From Paulinella micropora (taxonomy: Eukaryota; Cercozoa; Imbricatea; Euglyphida; Paulinellidae): a stretch of 64,000 bases of DNA. The notes beneath the pieces are model-generated. The model did not search any database, was not told the DNA's origin, and saw nothing but the letters and a program-made list of their open reading frames with translations. Shown piece by piece: positions 41,536-53,016 of the stretch; positions within the stretch are counted from its first letter, which is position 1; every line of letters starts with the position of its first letter. Made by a program: the position numbers and the translations under genes. The stretch spans positions 1 through 64,000 of the forward strand of contig WBZZ01006524.1 in assembly GCA_019918135.1 (NCBI GenBank), given 5' to 3'.

Positions 41536-43551
41536 ATGAGCAAGGCGGGCTACGCGGAGCTGTGCGCTGCCAGCGCAAGGGCACAGGCAACCAGCGAGGC
41601 CCTGGAACGGTCGCACCAAAAGCTCAACCCAGGGCTGGATCAGGCACAGCGCCTGGACCTGCTAGCAAGATTCAGCGGTTCTGTTTTCTGCTGCCCCGAC
41701 CACGCGACCGACGGCTTCTGCCCGGTTGGCAGGATCAGGGCGTTGGAGTGCCTGCGCGATCTGGCCGTGCACGTGTTCCCCGGGCGGCCCGCGGTGCTGC
41801 TGGCCATGCCACTGCCATCCGTAGCACAGGCGGTGCTGGAGGCGCTGCCCTGCCGCGGCACTGAGCGCTGGCTGCGGCAGTACCAGCAACTGTGCAAGGT
41901 ACTCAAATGTCTCGGCGACGGCTCGTGGCTGCAACAGAACTGCGCCCGGTGGACCCTCCCGAAGCTGGCCGAGAGCCTCACTAGGGCCGGTTGCTGCTCG
42001 GTGTGGGGGCGCAAGCTACACTGGCTGGGCTTGACGCAGCACCTCGCCGCAGACAATGCGGGCCCGCTCCGGGACGACGTCATGCTGTGGAAGGCGGCGC
42101 GAACGTTCCTGCAGGGCCTGGGGGAACTGGTGCCGCGGTCGCTGCCGGCGCTGCGGCTGCCACAGTCGGCAGACGTCTTGCGTTGGGCGGAGGCGCAATC
42201 TTTGCGGCAGCTGTACAGCTGCCGCGAGGAGTGCCTGCGTTCCGCCGCGGTGCTCGGGCGCGCGGCGGGCCTGCAGGAACTGTACTTGAGCCGGGCCTGC
42301 AGCGCCGAGGACCTCTGGACCGGCGCAACCGCGCCGACGGGCTGCCCCCGCTCCCACGCGCTGCACGTGCTGTGCCTGTCAACAACAGCGCACTCGGCCT
42401 GGGCGGGCGTAGAGAGCCTGCTCTTGCAAAGCAGCGCGGTGGAGGCGGCGCCCGTGCGGTGCCGGGGCTCTCTCCAGGCGTTGGAAGACATGAGGCCGGC
42501 ACTCGCTAGGTTTTGTGAGCGGGAGGGGGACAGCCTGCACGAAGTGCTACAGAGCCTGGGCGACGAGGCCGGCGTCGCCGGCACGCCGCGCTGGGACCAG
42601 CCGCAGGGAGACTCCCGCGGCGGGCTGGTGACGTCGGTACTGCTGAGGCAGCTTCTCTTCCAGCTGGTGCCGGACGTCACCGCGCTGCTGAACGCCAACG
42701 ACAGTGACGAAAAGCTCTGGTGTGCCCGCCCCGAACTGCCTCAGCGGTATGACAAGGCCATGTCGGATTTCTGCCGGGAGCGTAACCTCCGCGTGCTGGA
42801 CGAGTACCGGCGCCTGGCCGCCGCCGCGCACGCGCTCGGTGACCCGTCTGTCTCTTGTCTGCAAACGCTGGCGGCGGCGGCGGCCGCGAGGGCCTACGCG
42901 CGGCCGGAACGGCAGGCGGCGCCCGACGGGGCCAGCCAACGGCCGTCGCCGGACTGGGAGGAGACCGGCGGCCGGCTGCTGCAGAGGTCGCTGGAGCAAA
43001 GGCAGATGCTAGTGCGCGCGCTGTGCGTGCTGGGAATCATCTGCGGCGAGGCGCGGCGTGGGCGGGAGCAACAGCGGTTCCAGCAACTCTGGCACGACAC
43101 AATTCGCGCGTACGACCGGGTGCAGCTCAGGTGGATTGTGCTGGCGGGAGAGAGATCAAGTTCGCGGCGCACGCTGGAGGACACGTGCGAGTCAGACTAC
43201 CAGACGCTGCTCCGCCTGTGCGAGACGGCGCGGCCCCTGCCGTCGGCCAAGGAGCTCTTGCCACACGCGTCACCGTGCGAGCGTAGTCCCAGCGTTGTTG
43301 CTTATCGTGAGTGGCTGCACAACGACGCACAGCTCGCGCGGTTAGCGGCGGGCTGGGTGGAGCGTGCCCGTCAGAACTACGCCAGGCTTTCGCGCTTTGC
43401 GCTCACGCGGTGCGGCTGGCTGCTGCCCGCGGTGAGCGTGCCGCCGGAGCCCCCCGGCCAGTCCGTCGACGACTACCTGGGCTGGCTCCGCCGGGCGGGG
43501 CTGGTCGAGCTAATCAACCAAGAACTGCAGGAAATCCTGTCGCGGGCCTAA
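41536..43551 (+). CDS. Uncharacterised 671-residue helical protein
   Basis: ATG at 41536 following AAGAAGAAA, intact frame to TAA. The protein is rich in Leu, Ala, Arg and Cys (roughly 20 Cys) and looks all-helical (QKLNPGLDQAQRLDLLARF; RLSRFALTRCGWLLP). There is no signal peptide, TM segment or catalytic motif I can recognise. Its style is like the 510-residue protein at 13135. It is among the longest uninterrupted frames in the GC-rich block, which argues for current function. Confidence 0.6.
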   Translation: MSKAGYAELCAASARAQATSEALERSHQKLNPGLDQAQRLDLLARFSGSVFCCPDHATDGFCPVGRIRALECLRDLAVHVFPGRPAVLLAMPLPSVAQAVLEALPCRGTERWLRQYQQLCKVLKCLGDGSWLQQNCARWTLPKLAESLTRAGCCSVWGRKLHWLGLTQHLAADNAGPLRDDVMLWKAARTFLQGLGELVPRSLPALRLPQSADVLRWAEAQSLRQLYSCREECLRSAAVLGRAAGLQELYLSRACSAEDLWTGATAPTGCPRSHALHVLCLSTTAHSAWAGVESLLLQSSAVEAAPVRCRGSLQALEDMRPALARFCEREGDSLHEVLQSLGDEAGVAGTPRWDQPQGDSRGGLVTSVLLRQLLFQLVPDVTALLNANDSDEKLWCARPELPQRYDKAMSDFCRERNLRVLDEYRRLAAAAHALGDPSVSCLQTLAAAAAARAYARPERQAAPDGASQRPSPDWEETGGRLLQRSLEQRQMLVRALCVLGIICGEARRGREQQRFQQLWHDTIRAYDRVQLRWIVLAGERSSSRRTLEDTCESDYQTLLRLCETARPLPSAKELLPHASPCERSPSVVAYREWLHNDAQLARLAAGWVERARQNYARLSRFALTRCGWLLPAVSVPPEPPGQSVDDYLGWLRRAGLVELINQELQEILSRA

Positions 43552-43944
43552 ATACCCCCCGTTGGGGGGAGAGTGGAAGAGGAGGAGAGGGAGGGGAGAG
43601 AAGGAGGAAAGGAGGGGGGGGGGGAGCCATTCCCCTTCCACCCGGCGTGCTTGCCCCCCCCCCACCCCGCAGTACCTCTCGCTGTGACCAGCCCAACTTT
43701 TCGTCTCTGCCGAGGGGGGGAGGATGGAAAAAGAAAGAAGCAGAGCGAATCGAGAGGTTGGAGGGGGGGGCAAAGGAGGAAGGAGAATGGCTTTCTCCTT
43801 CGATCTCCTCCCCATCCTTCCCTGGCTTTCTCGCAGTACGCCTTTGCAAAGCAAACGAACGAAGAATCGCTCTTGTTGCTAAAGAAGCACTGGTACAAGG
43901 AATTTTAAAGACTTTAAAAAAAAGGCAGTGTATTCTGGGCAAGA
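43552..43944. other. Intergenic, purine tracts
   Basis: GGAGGAGAGGGAGGGGAGAG-type tract at 43575-43625, C run at 43655, and a second purine tract at 43755-43785. Open frames here are low-complexity shadows. Confidence 0.5.
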
Positions 43945-44550
43945 ATGGACGGGCCAGCCGACGACGTCTTCCCCGACCTACTAAGAGACAGTAAAAGAAG
44001 TCATAGCTGCCGTGCGCAGCTTTTGGGATAACGATTACAAATTGTGGACAAGCCCAAGCAGGATTGGTACAGCGACAATCGGTTCAATGTGCAAAGGCGC
44101 CTCTGAGTATCTTGAGACGTACAAAAAGGAGATTGGAGAACTACAGGCACAGATTGCAGAGCTTGAGCAAAAAGATCTACGGACTAGATCGAGAGCATCA
44201 TGCAATACAGTATGAAACGATAGACAAAGCAATGAAACACGCGATACAAGACACGTTTGGCAAGCCCTTTACTACGTCTGGTTTTCTTACTAAGCTACAC
44301 CCAATCTTCCAACTCTGCCGAGAGTTAGAACAAAAAAGAAGCAAAGCAAAAAAGAGAACAACTAAAAGACTTGGTCTCTTCGCTGTTAAACGAATATGAT
44401 ACAAAAAGATCGCGAACGATTCACTGCATTACTGCTGGCACAAAAGGGCGGCGCTACGCATCCTTGCCGCAGGTGTGGCGAGCAGATCGCGCCCCTAGCC
44501 AAGAGACTCAAATTAGAAGTAAATATCAAAAAGTCTTAGCACGAGTACTA
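43945..44550 (+). pseudogene. Coiled-coil protein fragments
   Basis: Starting at ATG 43945 (MDGPADDVFPDLLRDS), coding signal is spread over several frames: VKEVIAAVRSFWDNDYKLW, EYLETYKKEIGELQAQIAEL (a clear coiled coil), then Lys-rich helix and a possible zinc ribbon end (CRRCGEQIAPLAKRLK). The region is less GC-rich than its neighbours. The frame breaks about three times within 600 bp, so I read it as a decayed gene. Confidence 0.35.
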
Positions 44551-45087
44551 TGAGTAAAAATAAAAGACGGGCTCGCAGAGCTGCTCGTACAAGACAACAA
44601 CCCTTTGATTAACTCTACGCCGGACCCCTGCAGCCAGGTTGGGATTTCCGGTCTTTTTGCATCATCTGTAACAAAGACCGTGCTGCCTACCAAAGAGGAT
44701 GAAAGCAACAAAGAGCACGTCGGCCCATTCTCGTCTGAAACAAGCAGACGTCGGTAAGAAAGACATACACACTCACTCGCAAATTCAGACAGCACATGAA
44801 AGAAAATCAAGGGCCTAAAGGAAAAAAAAGAAGGTGACACACTGCGTAATTCGTCTTGGCGCTCGAAGGGTTCATGAAGAGGGGGGGGTCAAGAAAAAAG
44901 CGTTGGCTAACAATCTCGCACGCAATATGTGGAGGGGGTGCACAATACTGCACAATGGGCTGTAAGTCACAATAAGTCACAAGACTGGTAAAAGGTGGGG
45001 CTGGGTGGGGTAGAGAGGGGTTGGTGACGACTCGAGGTGAGGAGAGGCGAAAATGGTCAGTGCTAATACACGGCTGTGATTCGGCGC
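44551..45087. other. Intergenic
   Basis: Mixed sequence with no supported gene. CACAATACTGCACAATGGGC and AAGTCACAATAAGTCACAAG show small direct repeats near 44940-44980. Confidence 0.4.
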
Positions 45088-45640
45088 GAATATGTGTGTG
45101 TGTATCGTCGTGTGTGTACCATTGCGAGTAATGTTGGTATGTGTGTGCTTGTATGTTGTTTTTGCAAGCAATGCTTGTGTGTGTATGTGTATCGTCGTGT
45201 ATCGTCGTGTGTGTATCGTCGTGTGTGTATCGTCGTGTGTGTATCTATGATGATGTCAGTGTGTAATACCTGCGCGTGTACCATTTCGAGTAATCTTGGT
45301 ATGTGTGTGCTTGTATGTTGTTTTTGCAAGCAATGTTTGTGTGTGTATGTGTGTGTTTATATGTTTTCGTGTGTATCGTCGTGTATCGTCGTGTGTGTAT
45401 CGTCGTGTGTGTACCATTGCGAGTAATGTTGGTATGTGTGTGCTTGTATGTTGTTTTTGCAAGCGATGCTTGTGTGTGTGTATGTGTATCGTCGTGTGTG
45501 TATCGTCGTGTGTGTATCGTCGTGTATCGTCGTGTATCTCGTGTATGTATCGTCGTGTGTATGTGCGTCATGTTTGTGTGTGTGTTTATGCCTCGAGAGT
45601 TTTTTTTGTTTGTGTATGTGTCGTATTTTAATATCTGCGT
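45088..45640. repeat. GT minisatellite with TCGTCG units, in a higher-order repeat
   Basis: TGTGTGTATCGTCG units form blocks around three copies of a longer unit containing GTACCATT(G/T)CGAGTAAT, TTGGTATGTGTGTGCTTG and TATGTTGTTTTTGCAAGC, at about 45115-45180, 45278-45340 and 45412-45475. The simple units are shared with 9660-9740. Confidence 0.85.
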
Positions 45641-46046
45641 GTATGCCTTTTTGTGACTAATTTTGGTGTATGTGTTTGTATGCTTGTTTTACGGGTATTG
45701 CTTTTTTGTGTATGCCTGTTTACGGGTATTGCTTTTTTGTGTTTTGTGTGTGCTTGTTTGTTTGGACAGTGTGTGTGTATCGGTGGCTTGTTTTTTTTTC
45801 TGTGCATATGAAATGTGTGATTCTTTGCAAGCTGCATTCAATTTCTTTGTGTAAACGTCTGTCCTTGGAGAGGAGGGGGTAGTCTAGTGTCTGCCTTTTT
45901 TTATAGACGACGATGCTGATTCGTTTTTTTTGCCACGTTGGTTTCTTGCACTGCCAGAAGCCAGAAGATAGCCTTTGTCTCTTTCGCACTGTTTTTTTTG
46001 GGGTCAGGAAAGACTCGAAGCTAGCCGACGAGAACCTCGGGCAGTG
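45641..46046. other. Intergenic, T-rich
   Basis: Degenerating GT/T-rich DNA with a direct repeat of TGTTTACGGGTATTGCTTTTTTGTG-like sequence near 45685-45745. No gene supported. Confidence 0.4.
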
Positions 46047-46850
46047 ATGGCGAATCCTCCAAAGCTGTGCGTAATCTGTCGCTGCGCCTAGGCTGCCGGT
46101 GACCTGCACACTGCCCCCGACGGAGTGCGTCTCTGGAGACCGGCGCCCGCGTGCGCGGCCTGCCTCAAGGAGCCCTACGGGTGGCCGCGTGCGGACGACC
46201 CCAACCTCAAGGGCACCGCGCTGGGCACCCTCGGGCACACTGTGTTCGCCGTTGCCGTCGACGACGGTGGCGACAACTTCGGCGCGTTTACTACCACGGA
46301 AATAAACTCCGACAATGTAGGAGGCGGCATTTTCTTCGACGGGAGCGTCATCACGCACCCAAAGCTTGCGATTGCACCGCAACGTTCGCGCGCCACGCAC
46401 TTCCTGTCTTGGGAGGCGGTCTGCATCGACGGCTTCGGCTTGCTCGAGCTGTACAAGTGGCAACAAGCCCAGATCCTGAAACGCCTGGCGCTGCACGATG
46501 GCATGTGGCAGCGCTTTCTCCGCGCGCCAAGCTCCATCGTGTTCGAACTGCCGCCCGCGCTACGGTACCAGGGCTCCGCGCAGCTGGTCAACAGCGGCGA
46601 CCAGCAGCCTTTGCTGGTCCTCAAGAAGCCCGCGTACAAACGTCCGGGCCTCCGCCGGCCGTACCTGACCTGCGGCACGGGGCAGAACCCCGTCTTCAGG
46701 GCGGGCTCCGAACTTCGGTGGTCCTACATCATCCAAGAAGACAAGCAGATGGCAGCAGCGCCGCCGAGAAAAGCCCTGAGGGGGGAGGGCAAAGGACCTG
46801 AAAAACGATTGCATAGCGCCAGGCTGCGGGCTGGCCCAAAGACGAATTAA
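46047..46850 (+). CDS. CxxC-containing protein, N-terminus interrupted
   Basis: An ATG at 46047 opens MANPPKLCVICRC; the frame resumes in phase after one stop and then runs cleanly to TAA at 46850. CVIC and CAAC about 30 residues apart could form a zinc site. The body (LGTLGHTVFAVAVDDGGDNF; THFLSWEAVCIDGFGLLELY; YLTCGTGQNPVFRAGSELRW) looks like a folded alpha/beta domain I do not recognise. If translation starts after the stop, the nearest ATG lies well downstream, so the start is unresolved. Confidence 0.45.
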
Positions 46851-47538
46851 AGGAAACCCGTGCGCTCCCCAAGCGGGTGTGGGTAGAGCGGAAGGGAAAA
46901 GGAGAAGGCACAATTTGCACGGGCCGCCGGGGGGGGGGGGGAGGGTGCGGGAGAGAAAGTGGGGAGGGGGGACGGGATGGCTAGTTTTCTTCTGCTTTCT
47001 TGGGGAGGGGGGGAGAGAGAGCAAGAGAGACTGTTGGCACCGTAGTTGCCCCCCCCCCCCCCCTCTCTCTCTCTCTCTCTGTGCCAGCGGCTTAATCTTT
47101 CCCTTTTTTTTTCGTATACGAGCGTGGACAAGGGAATTGAGAGTGGGAGGGAGAGAGAGAGAATGGTGGTTGTAGCCACCTTTTTGTACTCACCAAAAGC
47201 CCGTGGCCCACGCCGTTTCCCCCCCCCCCTTTTTCTCTCCCGCACGTCCCATCCCCGAAAAAAAAAGAAAAACATCATCAAAAGAGACAAAAAAAGGGAG
47301 GGGAAAAAAGTGTTAGTCTTTTGCCAACCTCGGGGGGGGGGGGGAATAGAGAGTAGTTTCTTTTTCCTTGTAACTTTTTAAAAAGTTTTTGGGCAAGATT
47401 TGCACGTTCTATTCAAGACTGTATTTTAATAACCAAGATTGTGCGAACCAACTTTTGCGCTGGTACCAACACACACCCGGAGGGCTGCTCACACGTACAG
47501 CCCTTTTGTTTTCTTTGCGCTCAAGAAAGAAAAAAGCA
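46851..47538. other. Intergenic, G, C and GA tracts
   Basis: G runs at about 46930-46943 and 47332-47344, C run at 47050-47063, CT and GA microsatellites at 47064-47082 and 47150-47162. The 150 bp before the next ATG are less biased and may hold its promoter. No gene supported. Confidence 0.5.
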
Positions 47539-48161
47539 ATGCCTGCTAAAGTAGCCCCGGAAGCCAGCAGCGAGAGCGGCCCGAAGACAGAGGAGGATAA
47601 GTATGCGTCGAGTTTTTATGTTTTTATGTGGCTTTTCTCGGCCGGTGGTATGTCCTTGCATCTGGCCTCTGCCTCTTTCAGCATGAGGCACATGTTCGAT
47701 GACAGGCCGTATGCGGTAGGCGAAGGTTTTGGAACCGAATCCCAAATCTTCAAAACGAGCCGAGGCCTGATTATCACGGGCATAGCCGTCACGGCGGCGT
47801 CGCTGTTCGTGGCCTTTTTCTTTTTCTCGACCGTGTGGAAAGATATGTATTCTCAGTCCAGAACTCAAGTGCTGAAAAACGTGATCAAGTTCTACGGCTA
47901 CAGAAATCACCTGCTGATCCACATGGCCGGCTTCATCATGACGCTGCTGCTGCTGTCGCTGTCGCTCATGGTCATGAACAACATCCATAACAACAACGAG
48001 AAGATAATGATCGTCAACAAACCGAATTTGGACAGGGCTGGTATGGAGTGGTCGGTAATGCTGAGAACTGGCAGAGACGCCAACGCTACTACTATCTGCA
48101 ACAACTGCGTCCTGACCGACAACGCCAATGACGGCGGAGAATGCTCCATACAGAATGCCAT
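47539..48161 (+). CDS. Four-TM protein, 5' part (split by transposon)
   Basis: ATG at 47539 (MPAKVAPEASSESG). The first three membrane segments are SFYVFMWLFSAGGMSLHLA, LIITGIAVTAASLFVAFFFF and AGFIMTLLLLSLSLMVM. The third is followed by a probable extracellular loop with a sequon (NAT) and Cys residues (ICNNC, GEC), a tetraspan-like layout. The gene stops matching its own composition at 48162, where the transposon inverted repeat begins. Counting one copy of CCAT, this part (623 nt) plus 62009-62324 (316 nt) is 939 nt, a whole number of codons. As it stands the frame runs 29 codons into the inverted repeat before a TGA. Family unknown. Confidence 0.8.
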
Positions 48162-48590
48162 AACTAAACATTCGACAATCTTGGGGGTATCCCTTTTTCC
48201 GAAATTTTCCATGAAGTATATGGACTTTTTTGAAAACGTGTGGAAATGAAAGGAAATGAATTCCCTGATTGCAGAACATATAAAAATAATATTAAAATAT
48301 GTTTTTATTAATTGTAATACACTTTAACTTCATCTTCAGAGGTGGGCAGGAACCGGTCCGACACGGTAATTTTTCTACTTTTTCGTAGTCCCGGCTACCA
48401 TGAATCTATGATGATAACAATGCCGAACATGCAGAATTTGCTTTTACTGTTTATTCTTGCTTATATTAAGCATTTTACTATATTAAGACATGGTTTTACC
48501 TTCAAAAAATTCTGTTTGCCCGCTGTGACGTACGCTGGTACGTAGAGGGGGGAGGGGGGGGGGTGGGGGGGGGGAATGGGTCGGAGGGAG
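48162..48590 (+). repeat. Left terminal inverted repeat
   Basis: The first roughly 330 bp match the right end almost base for base (for example GGTGGGCAGGAACCGGTCC and TCTATGATGATAACAATGCC). Matching continues more weakly through TTTTACCT and a G-rich run (48545-48575) that mirrors the C-rich run at 61610-61640. Confidence 0.9.
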
Positions 48591-48862
48591 GACGCTTCAC
48601 ATCAGATTCTGGTGCATTATCAGAGTTAAACAAATTTCTAATTTCAGTTTTTAGAAGAAGCGTTACAGTTGCAGTTGCCCTAGACAAAAACCATTATGAA
48701 AAAGTCGGACCCAGAAAAATTCATTCAAAAAAAATAATCACATACGACCACGTCCACGTCCACGTCCACGTCCACCCGCAGCACGACGTGCGCGGCGACG
48801 TCCGCGCAAACGGATTCCTGAGTTACGCATTCTCCAACTTGCGTCGGAGCGATCTGAATCAT

Positions 48863-49832
48863 CTACAATATGGATAGCATCATGTTAAGGAGGAGGAGAA
48901 GAAGAAGAAGAAGAAGAAGAAGAAGAAGAAGAAGAAGAAGAAGAAGAAGAAGAAGAAGAAGAAAACTAATACCATGCTTTTCTTCCTCTGAACCAGAAGA
49001 TCGATCAGACGATGAGTCAGTTGATGAACTGGAAGATGAAGTATCAGATAAGTCATCCTCTGAATCTGCCACTGGTTCTGCAGGCTGAGCAGCACCAAGC
49101 TCTTCTTCCTCAGGGAACCCACAGTCGCATCGTTCGAAATGGTTCCACGCTTGTTCAATAAGCTCTGCCTTCTTGAACTGTTTCCGATCGGAGTTTTGCG
49201 TTGCAACACCATGCATTCTCATCCATGATTTCAATTCGCTAACTACCATCTGCTTGGACGCAAATTGCTTTTTTTCCTCTGACGATCTTAGCAACGTGAG
49301 AATTTTCCGCCAAGGCTCAGAAGCATTTCCAAATGCTAAATCCTGCTCCTGCTTTTCTTCGCTAGTAAGCTGTCTTGCACCACGCCATCTCGGGTGAGCT
49401 GGAGGACGTCCTTCATTAACAAAATAAGTGCGTGGTAAGGACAGCAGCTCTTCATCGGTCAAACGCGTAAGTGCGTTCATTTTCTCCTGTCGTTCTTGAG
49501 GCAACTCCATCCAATTTACAGGTAGCTCGTCGATCAATCGAAATTCTGCTCTCCATTCCTTGCCTTTTGCATCGACACAGGACATATGAGCAGGACGGCC
49601 GGGCAGGCCGCCTTCGAAGTAATCTCCATCCACCTCTACTCTGGTCAAATTTCCACCTGCTAACATTTCCTCCACATGTGCTCGCTCATCCGGCCCTAGG
49701 TATTTAGTAGCCAAAGCACGAATATCCTTCTTCAGGCGCGGATTGACGAAGTAGCCGACTGGAAGCTTGGGAGGCATGTCGGTCGCTGTCATAAATAGAG
49801 AGAGAGATAGATAGATAGAACGAGAGAAAGAG

Positions 49833-49873
<41 letters not shown>

Positions 49874-52189
49874 AAGAGAAAGATAGATAATATTATTACC
49901 GGGGCGTCCGATAAACAAATTGATCGGTTCTCCTCTGGGATCATCACGCACTCCATAAAAATCCTGTGCGTCTCCCCAAGTAGCGATCTCTACAGTCGGC
50001 AAAGCGTCAGGATCTTTCTTGGTGATTCTATATGCCAAGGGTTTGTTGTAGTTTTTGAAACTCTTGTTCATACACGGGCTAAAATGAGTCATCCAGTCGT
50101 AGCTACATCCGAGAACAACCAGCACATGCCTCTTCTTGTGCTGCTTCTTGAATGCAAGAATGAGCTTTAATAACGCTTGAGCGATGTTAGTTGTCAGGAA
50201 GGTGCTCTTCCACCCGATATCCATAACTCGAAATTCCTGATCATCTCCATCGTGCCCGTGCCCTGGTGGCTTGCGATGTGACTCTACTTGGAAACGGATT
50301 CCTCTGTCAACGACATTGAGCCCAAGGAAACCCAGCATCGCCCACGCGGTGTTATCACCAGCTCCGTCCCACTCAAGATATAATTTCCACGCTTGCATTG
50401 TGCGAGGGTTCCAAAGTTGCCAATGTAAAAGTGCGGCAAGCATAGTAATGTTGCTGTTCGCGCCGTGTTCTACCGCGCCTTCAAGGTACGTCAGAATAAA
50501 ATGCGTATCGGTAGTGTAGCAGGTATTGATTCCAACGCAAAGGCGAAACACAATTTTTCCTTTGAAATCTTTCGCGGCGCGGCGGCAAGATGGGATCTTC
50601 ACTGGCGGTTTCATATCGGCTGATATGACTGTGGCAGCAAAATCTGCTGGTGCTGCCTTCTTGCGCTGCATGCTGGCAACGCGGCACGCCCTGTGAATTT
50701 TGTGATGAAGCCTGCTACGGCGACGCCATTCTTGAGCTTCTACTTCAGTCCTGAAACCGTTAGAATGATCAGCAGCAAGCTCTGTGCAGATCTCGCATTT
50801 TGAGACATCTCCTTCTGCAAAACAAACCTGTAATAAGTAATGATAACGAAAATATGCATAATACCTCTGACAAACTTGACGTGCGGAAAATCCATGCGCC
50901 AAACTTTGTTGATCGTATTGTCTGTCGGAGGATTATTTGGATCAACTCGTTTCGAACAACCAAACCGAAGGCACATATCTTTCCAATTCTCGCGAACATA
51001 GTTTTGGACTCCTGCGTCCTGAGCCATTTCTTGCATCCTCCATATTCCGTCGCTGCATATCTCCGGGTAACTCTCCATGAACTTCTCGCAGAGTAATACT
51101 GCTACCACATCTTCTGTTTCAGGAACGGTTGAGTAGCTTTTTGTCAAAACCTTCGTGTTATTTGCAAGAAGTTTGTGTGCTCTTGACAAAACTTTATCAC
51201 CGATCCCGTAGATACGCTGCCAGGCTACTTTGCACACAGCCTCCGTTAAATACATATACTGAAACGATCCAGTTTTTGTTTGAAACGATTCAAGCTGCGA
51301 AGCTGCCCAAGAATAAAGCTCACTGAGAGACGATGACGCATTCTTCGCTCTCGTGTAAAGCACATCACGCGTGTCGATAAATGAATAACACTTCCACTTT
51401 TTGCAGCAGACAGACTTAACTTCCCTGTCCAAGTCGGCGAAGGTAATCCCCAACAGTTTTTGGAGCGCAGACGGTCTCTGAAGCTTCACTGCACCTTTCG
51501 TGCGACTTTTCATCGTGTAGGGGCGCGTTGGATTCTTACGTGGTCTGCTGTAAGGAATTGGTGATAATCTCATGATGTTATACAACAGCTCATTCGATTC
51601 CATAAGCTCGTCGAAGTTCAATCGAAGCTCGTTGGATAATTCCGCATCGTCCACGCCGACCAGAGGAGGAAGCAATCCAGGGTTGATAGATGCAGCATCA
51701 CCGTTTGAATCCGTATCTGAACACTCTTCGTCGACGTTCTACGCAAACAAGATCGCTTATGAACATTAACCAGCATGAACATAGACAGGTAGAGAAAAAA
51801 AATTACCATGGAGCCAGTAGGAAGATATAGTCTAGAGCTGCTGCAGCTACTAACATCATATCCTGTAGTGACAGTAGAACTGTCTGACTGTTTCCAGCTG
51901 TCGAGGTTAGCATCAACGTCAGGAACACCTGCCTGTAAAAAAGAATCTTCTCAGTAATAATTTTCATTTATTTATTTTTTACCTGTGCATCACTCAAGCT
52001 TGATTTTTCTGTGATGACTGTAATGTCCGAGCTTTCCCTGGGCAGAAGCGTGCGGCGACTATCTGAAATTGAGGACACGCTGTCGAGAAGCTTCCTCTTT
52101 TTTTCCGGCGGAATAGATGATGACCTGGAGAGCGGTTGCTTTCCATCAGAACTAATACTGCTGACCGACGCTAAAAGTTCAACCTTTGC
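48863..52189 (-). CDS. DDE-type transposase (DUF7869-like), five exons seen
   Basis: Minus-strand exons: about 52189-51983, 51932-51807, 51738-50865, 50814-49900 and 49785-48863. All junctions are GT-AG and in phase, giving about 1,014 residues. The N-terminus is Ser-rich and disordered. Exon 4 opens with a Cys pair (KCEICTEL) followed by HHKIHRACR, a likely zinc site. Then comes the RNase-H-like core: SADMKPP (about 50615), LEWDGAGDN (about 50360) and PPGHGHDGDDQEF (about 50245). Together these match the D ... DN ... GHTHxDxDQxF pattern I associate with DUF7869. The C-terminus is acidic and Ser-rich and then runs into a (CTT)n-encoded Leu tract, probably a late microsatellite expansion. The exon 4-5 intron contains GA and TA microsatellites. 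It would cut and integrate the element. Confidence 0.8.
48895..48965. repeat. (GAA)n microsatellite at the transposase 3' end
   Basis: About 23 GAA repeats. On the minus strand they encode the Leu tract that ends the transposase frame. Confidence 0.85.
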
Positions 52190-52881
52190 TTAATGAAGCA
52201 AGGAAATTGACTTAAGTGGAAGCGGATGTTCTTTCTCAGGAACGATGAAACATACATGACCAATGTCAGTCTCGAACAGGAAAACTGGGATTTTAGCTCC
52301 TTCCTTGGCAGCCTCTTTCAACCAGACCGGATGTGCATCGCTTGGCAGCGTAGCTATCTCTAGGTCTGGATTAGGTGCATAGCTGAGCAAAATCTCTTGA
52401 TCTTTCGATATTGCGGTGGTGACAGTCACAATAGGAGTACCCTTGCTGACCTGACATTATTTACAACAATATTTATAGAAAAAATACAACACACGTAACA
52501 AAAACTTACATTGCATGGATGTATGTAACAACTAACATAATTTACCTTCACGTTCGGTCGGCAAGTGTCATCGTCGAGCTTGTTGAACCCTTGCGATGAA
52601 GAGTTGATGAGATGCATTGCATTCCTGCTCGATTCGTTAATGAATTTAATTGGATGCATCCCTGTTTGCAGGGAACTCCCAATTTTCATAGTGAAATGAT
52701 CAGAAAATGCAGCATGATCTGCAGCACGCAAAGACTTTCCTCCTGGTTCGAGGAGCCCAAGCTGAAAAGAAGGAGGAAGGTATTTATCAGCAAAGACTCC
52801 GTAGCCACCACCACGGTGTGCCACATATATCGGCGCCTTGCTAGCCCTCAGCATGGCATACCTAAAGTTTGAAATACACAT
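52190..52881 (-). CDS. SET-domain protein inside the transposon
   Basis: ATG at 52881; intron 52545-52451 (GTAAATTATG ... AATGTCAG) joins in phase; TAA at 52190; 198 residues. SET features: GYGVFADKYLPP (residues 27-38), HPIKFINESSRNA (76-88), a PN pair (109-110) and DQEILLSYAP (129-138). These correspond to the GxGVFA start, the INHSCxPN pseudoknot part and the GEELxxDY end of SET methyltransferases. The usual INHS His is Glu here, so catalytic activity is doubtful. After the single TAA the same frame continues directly into the transposase's first exon (AKVELLASVSSISSDG), so a SET-transposase fusion is possible. A repeat-D copy lies immediately upstream. Confidence 0.7.
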
Positions 52882-52882
52882 G

Positions 52883-53016
52883 AAAAAAATGGCAGCGCTT
52901 CCCGTTAGAGGGAATCACTAAAAAAAAAAAGGACAGAGAAAGGCTCACTGATAGAAGGCCACACACTAGCTAGTTATACTAAAGCTAGTATCTATACTCC
53001 CCTCTTTAAACTATGC

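Noticed and set aside
29114-46850. Reassigned stop codon (TAG as sense)
   Set aside because: Two frames continue past TAG, but another continues past TGA, and TAG also ends genes at 37665 and at 63756. A code change is not supported.
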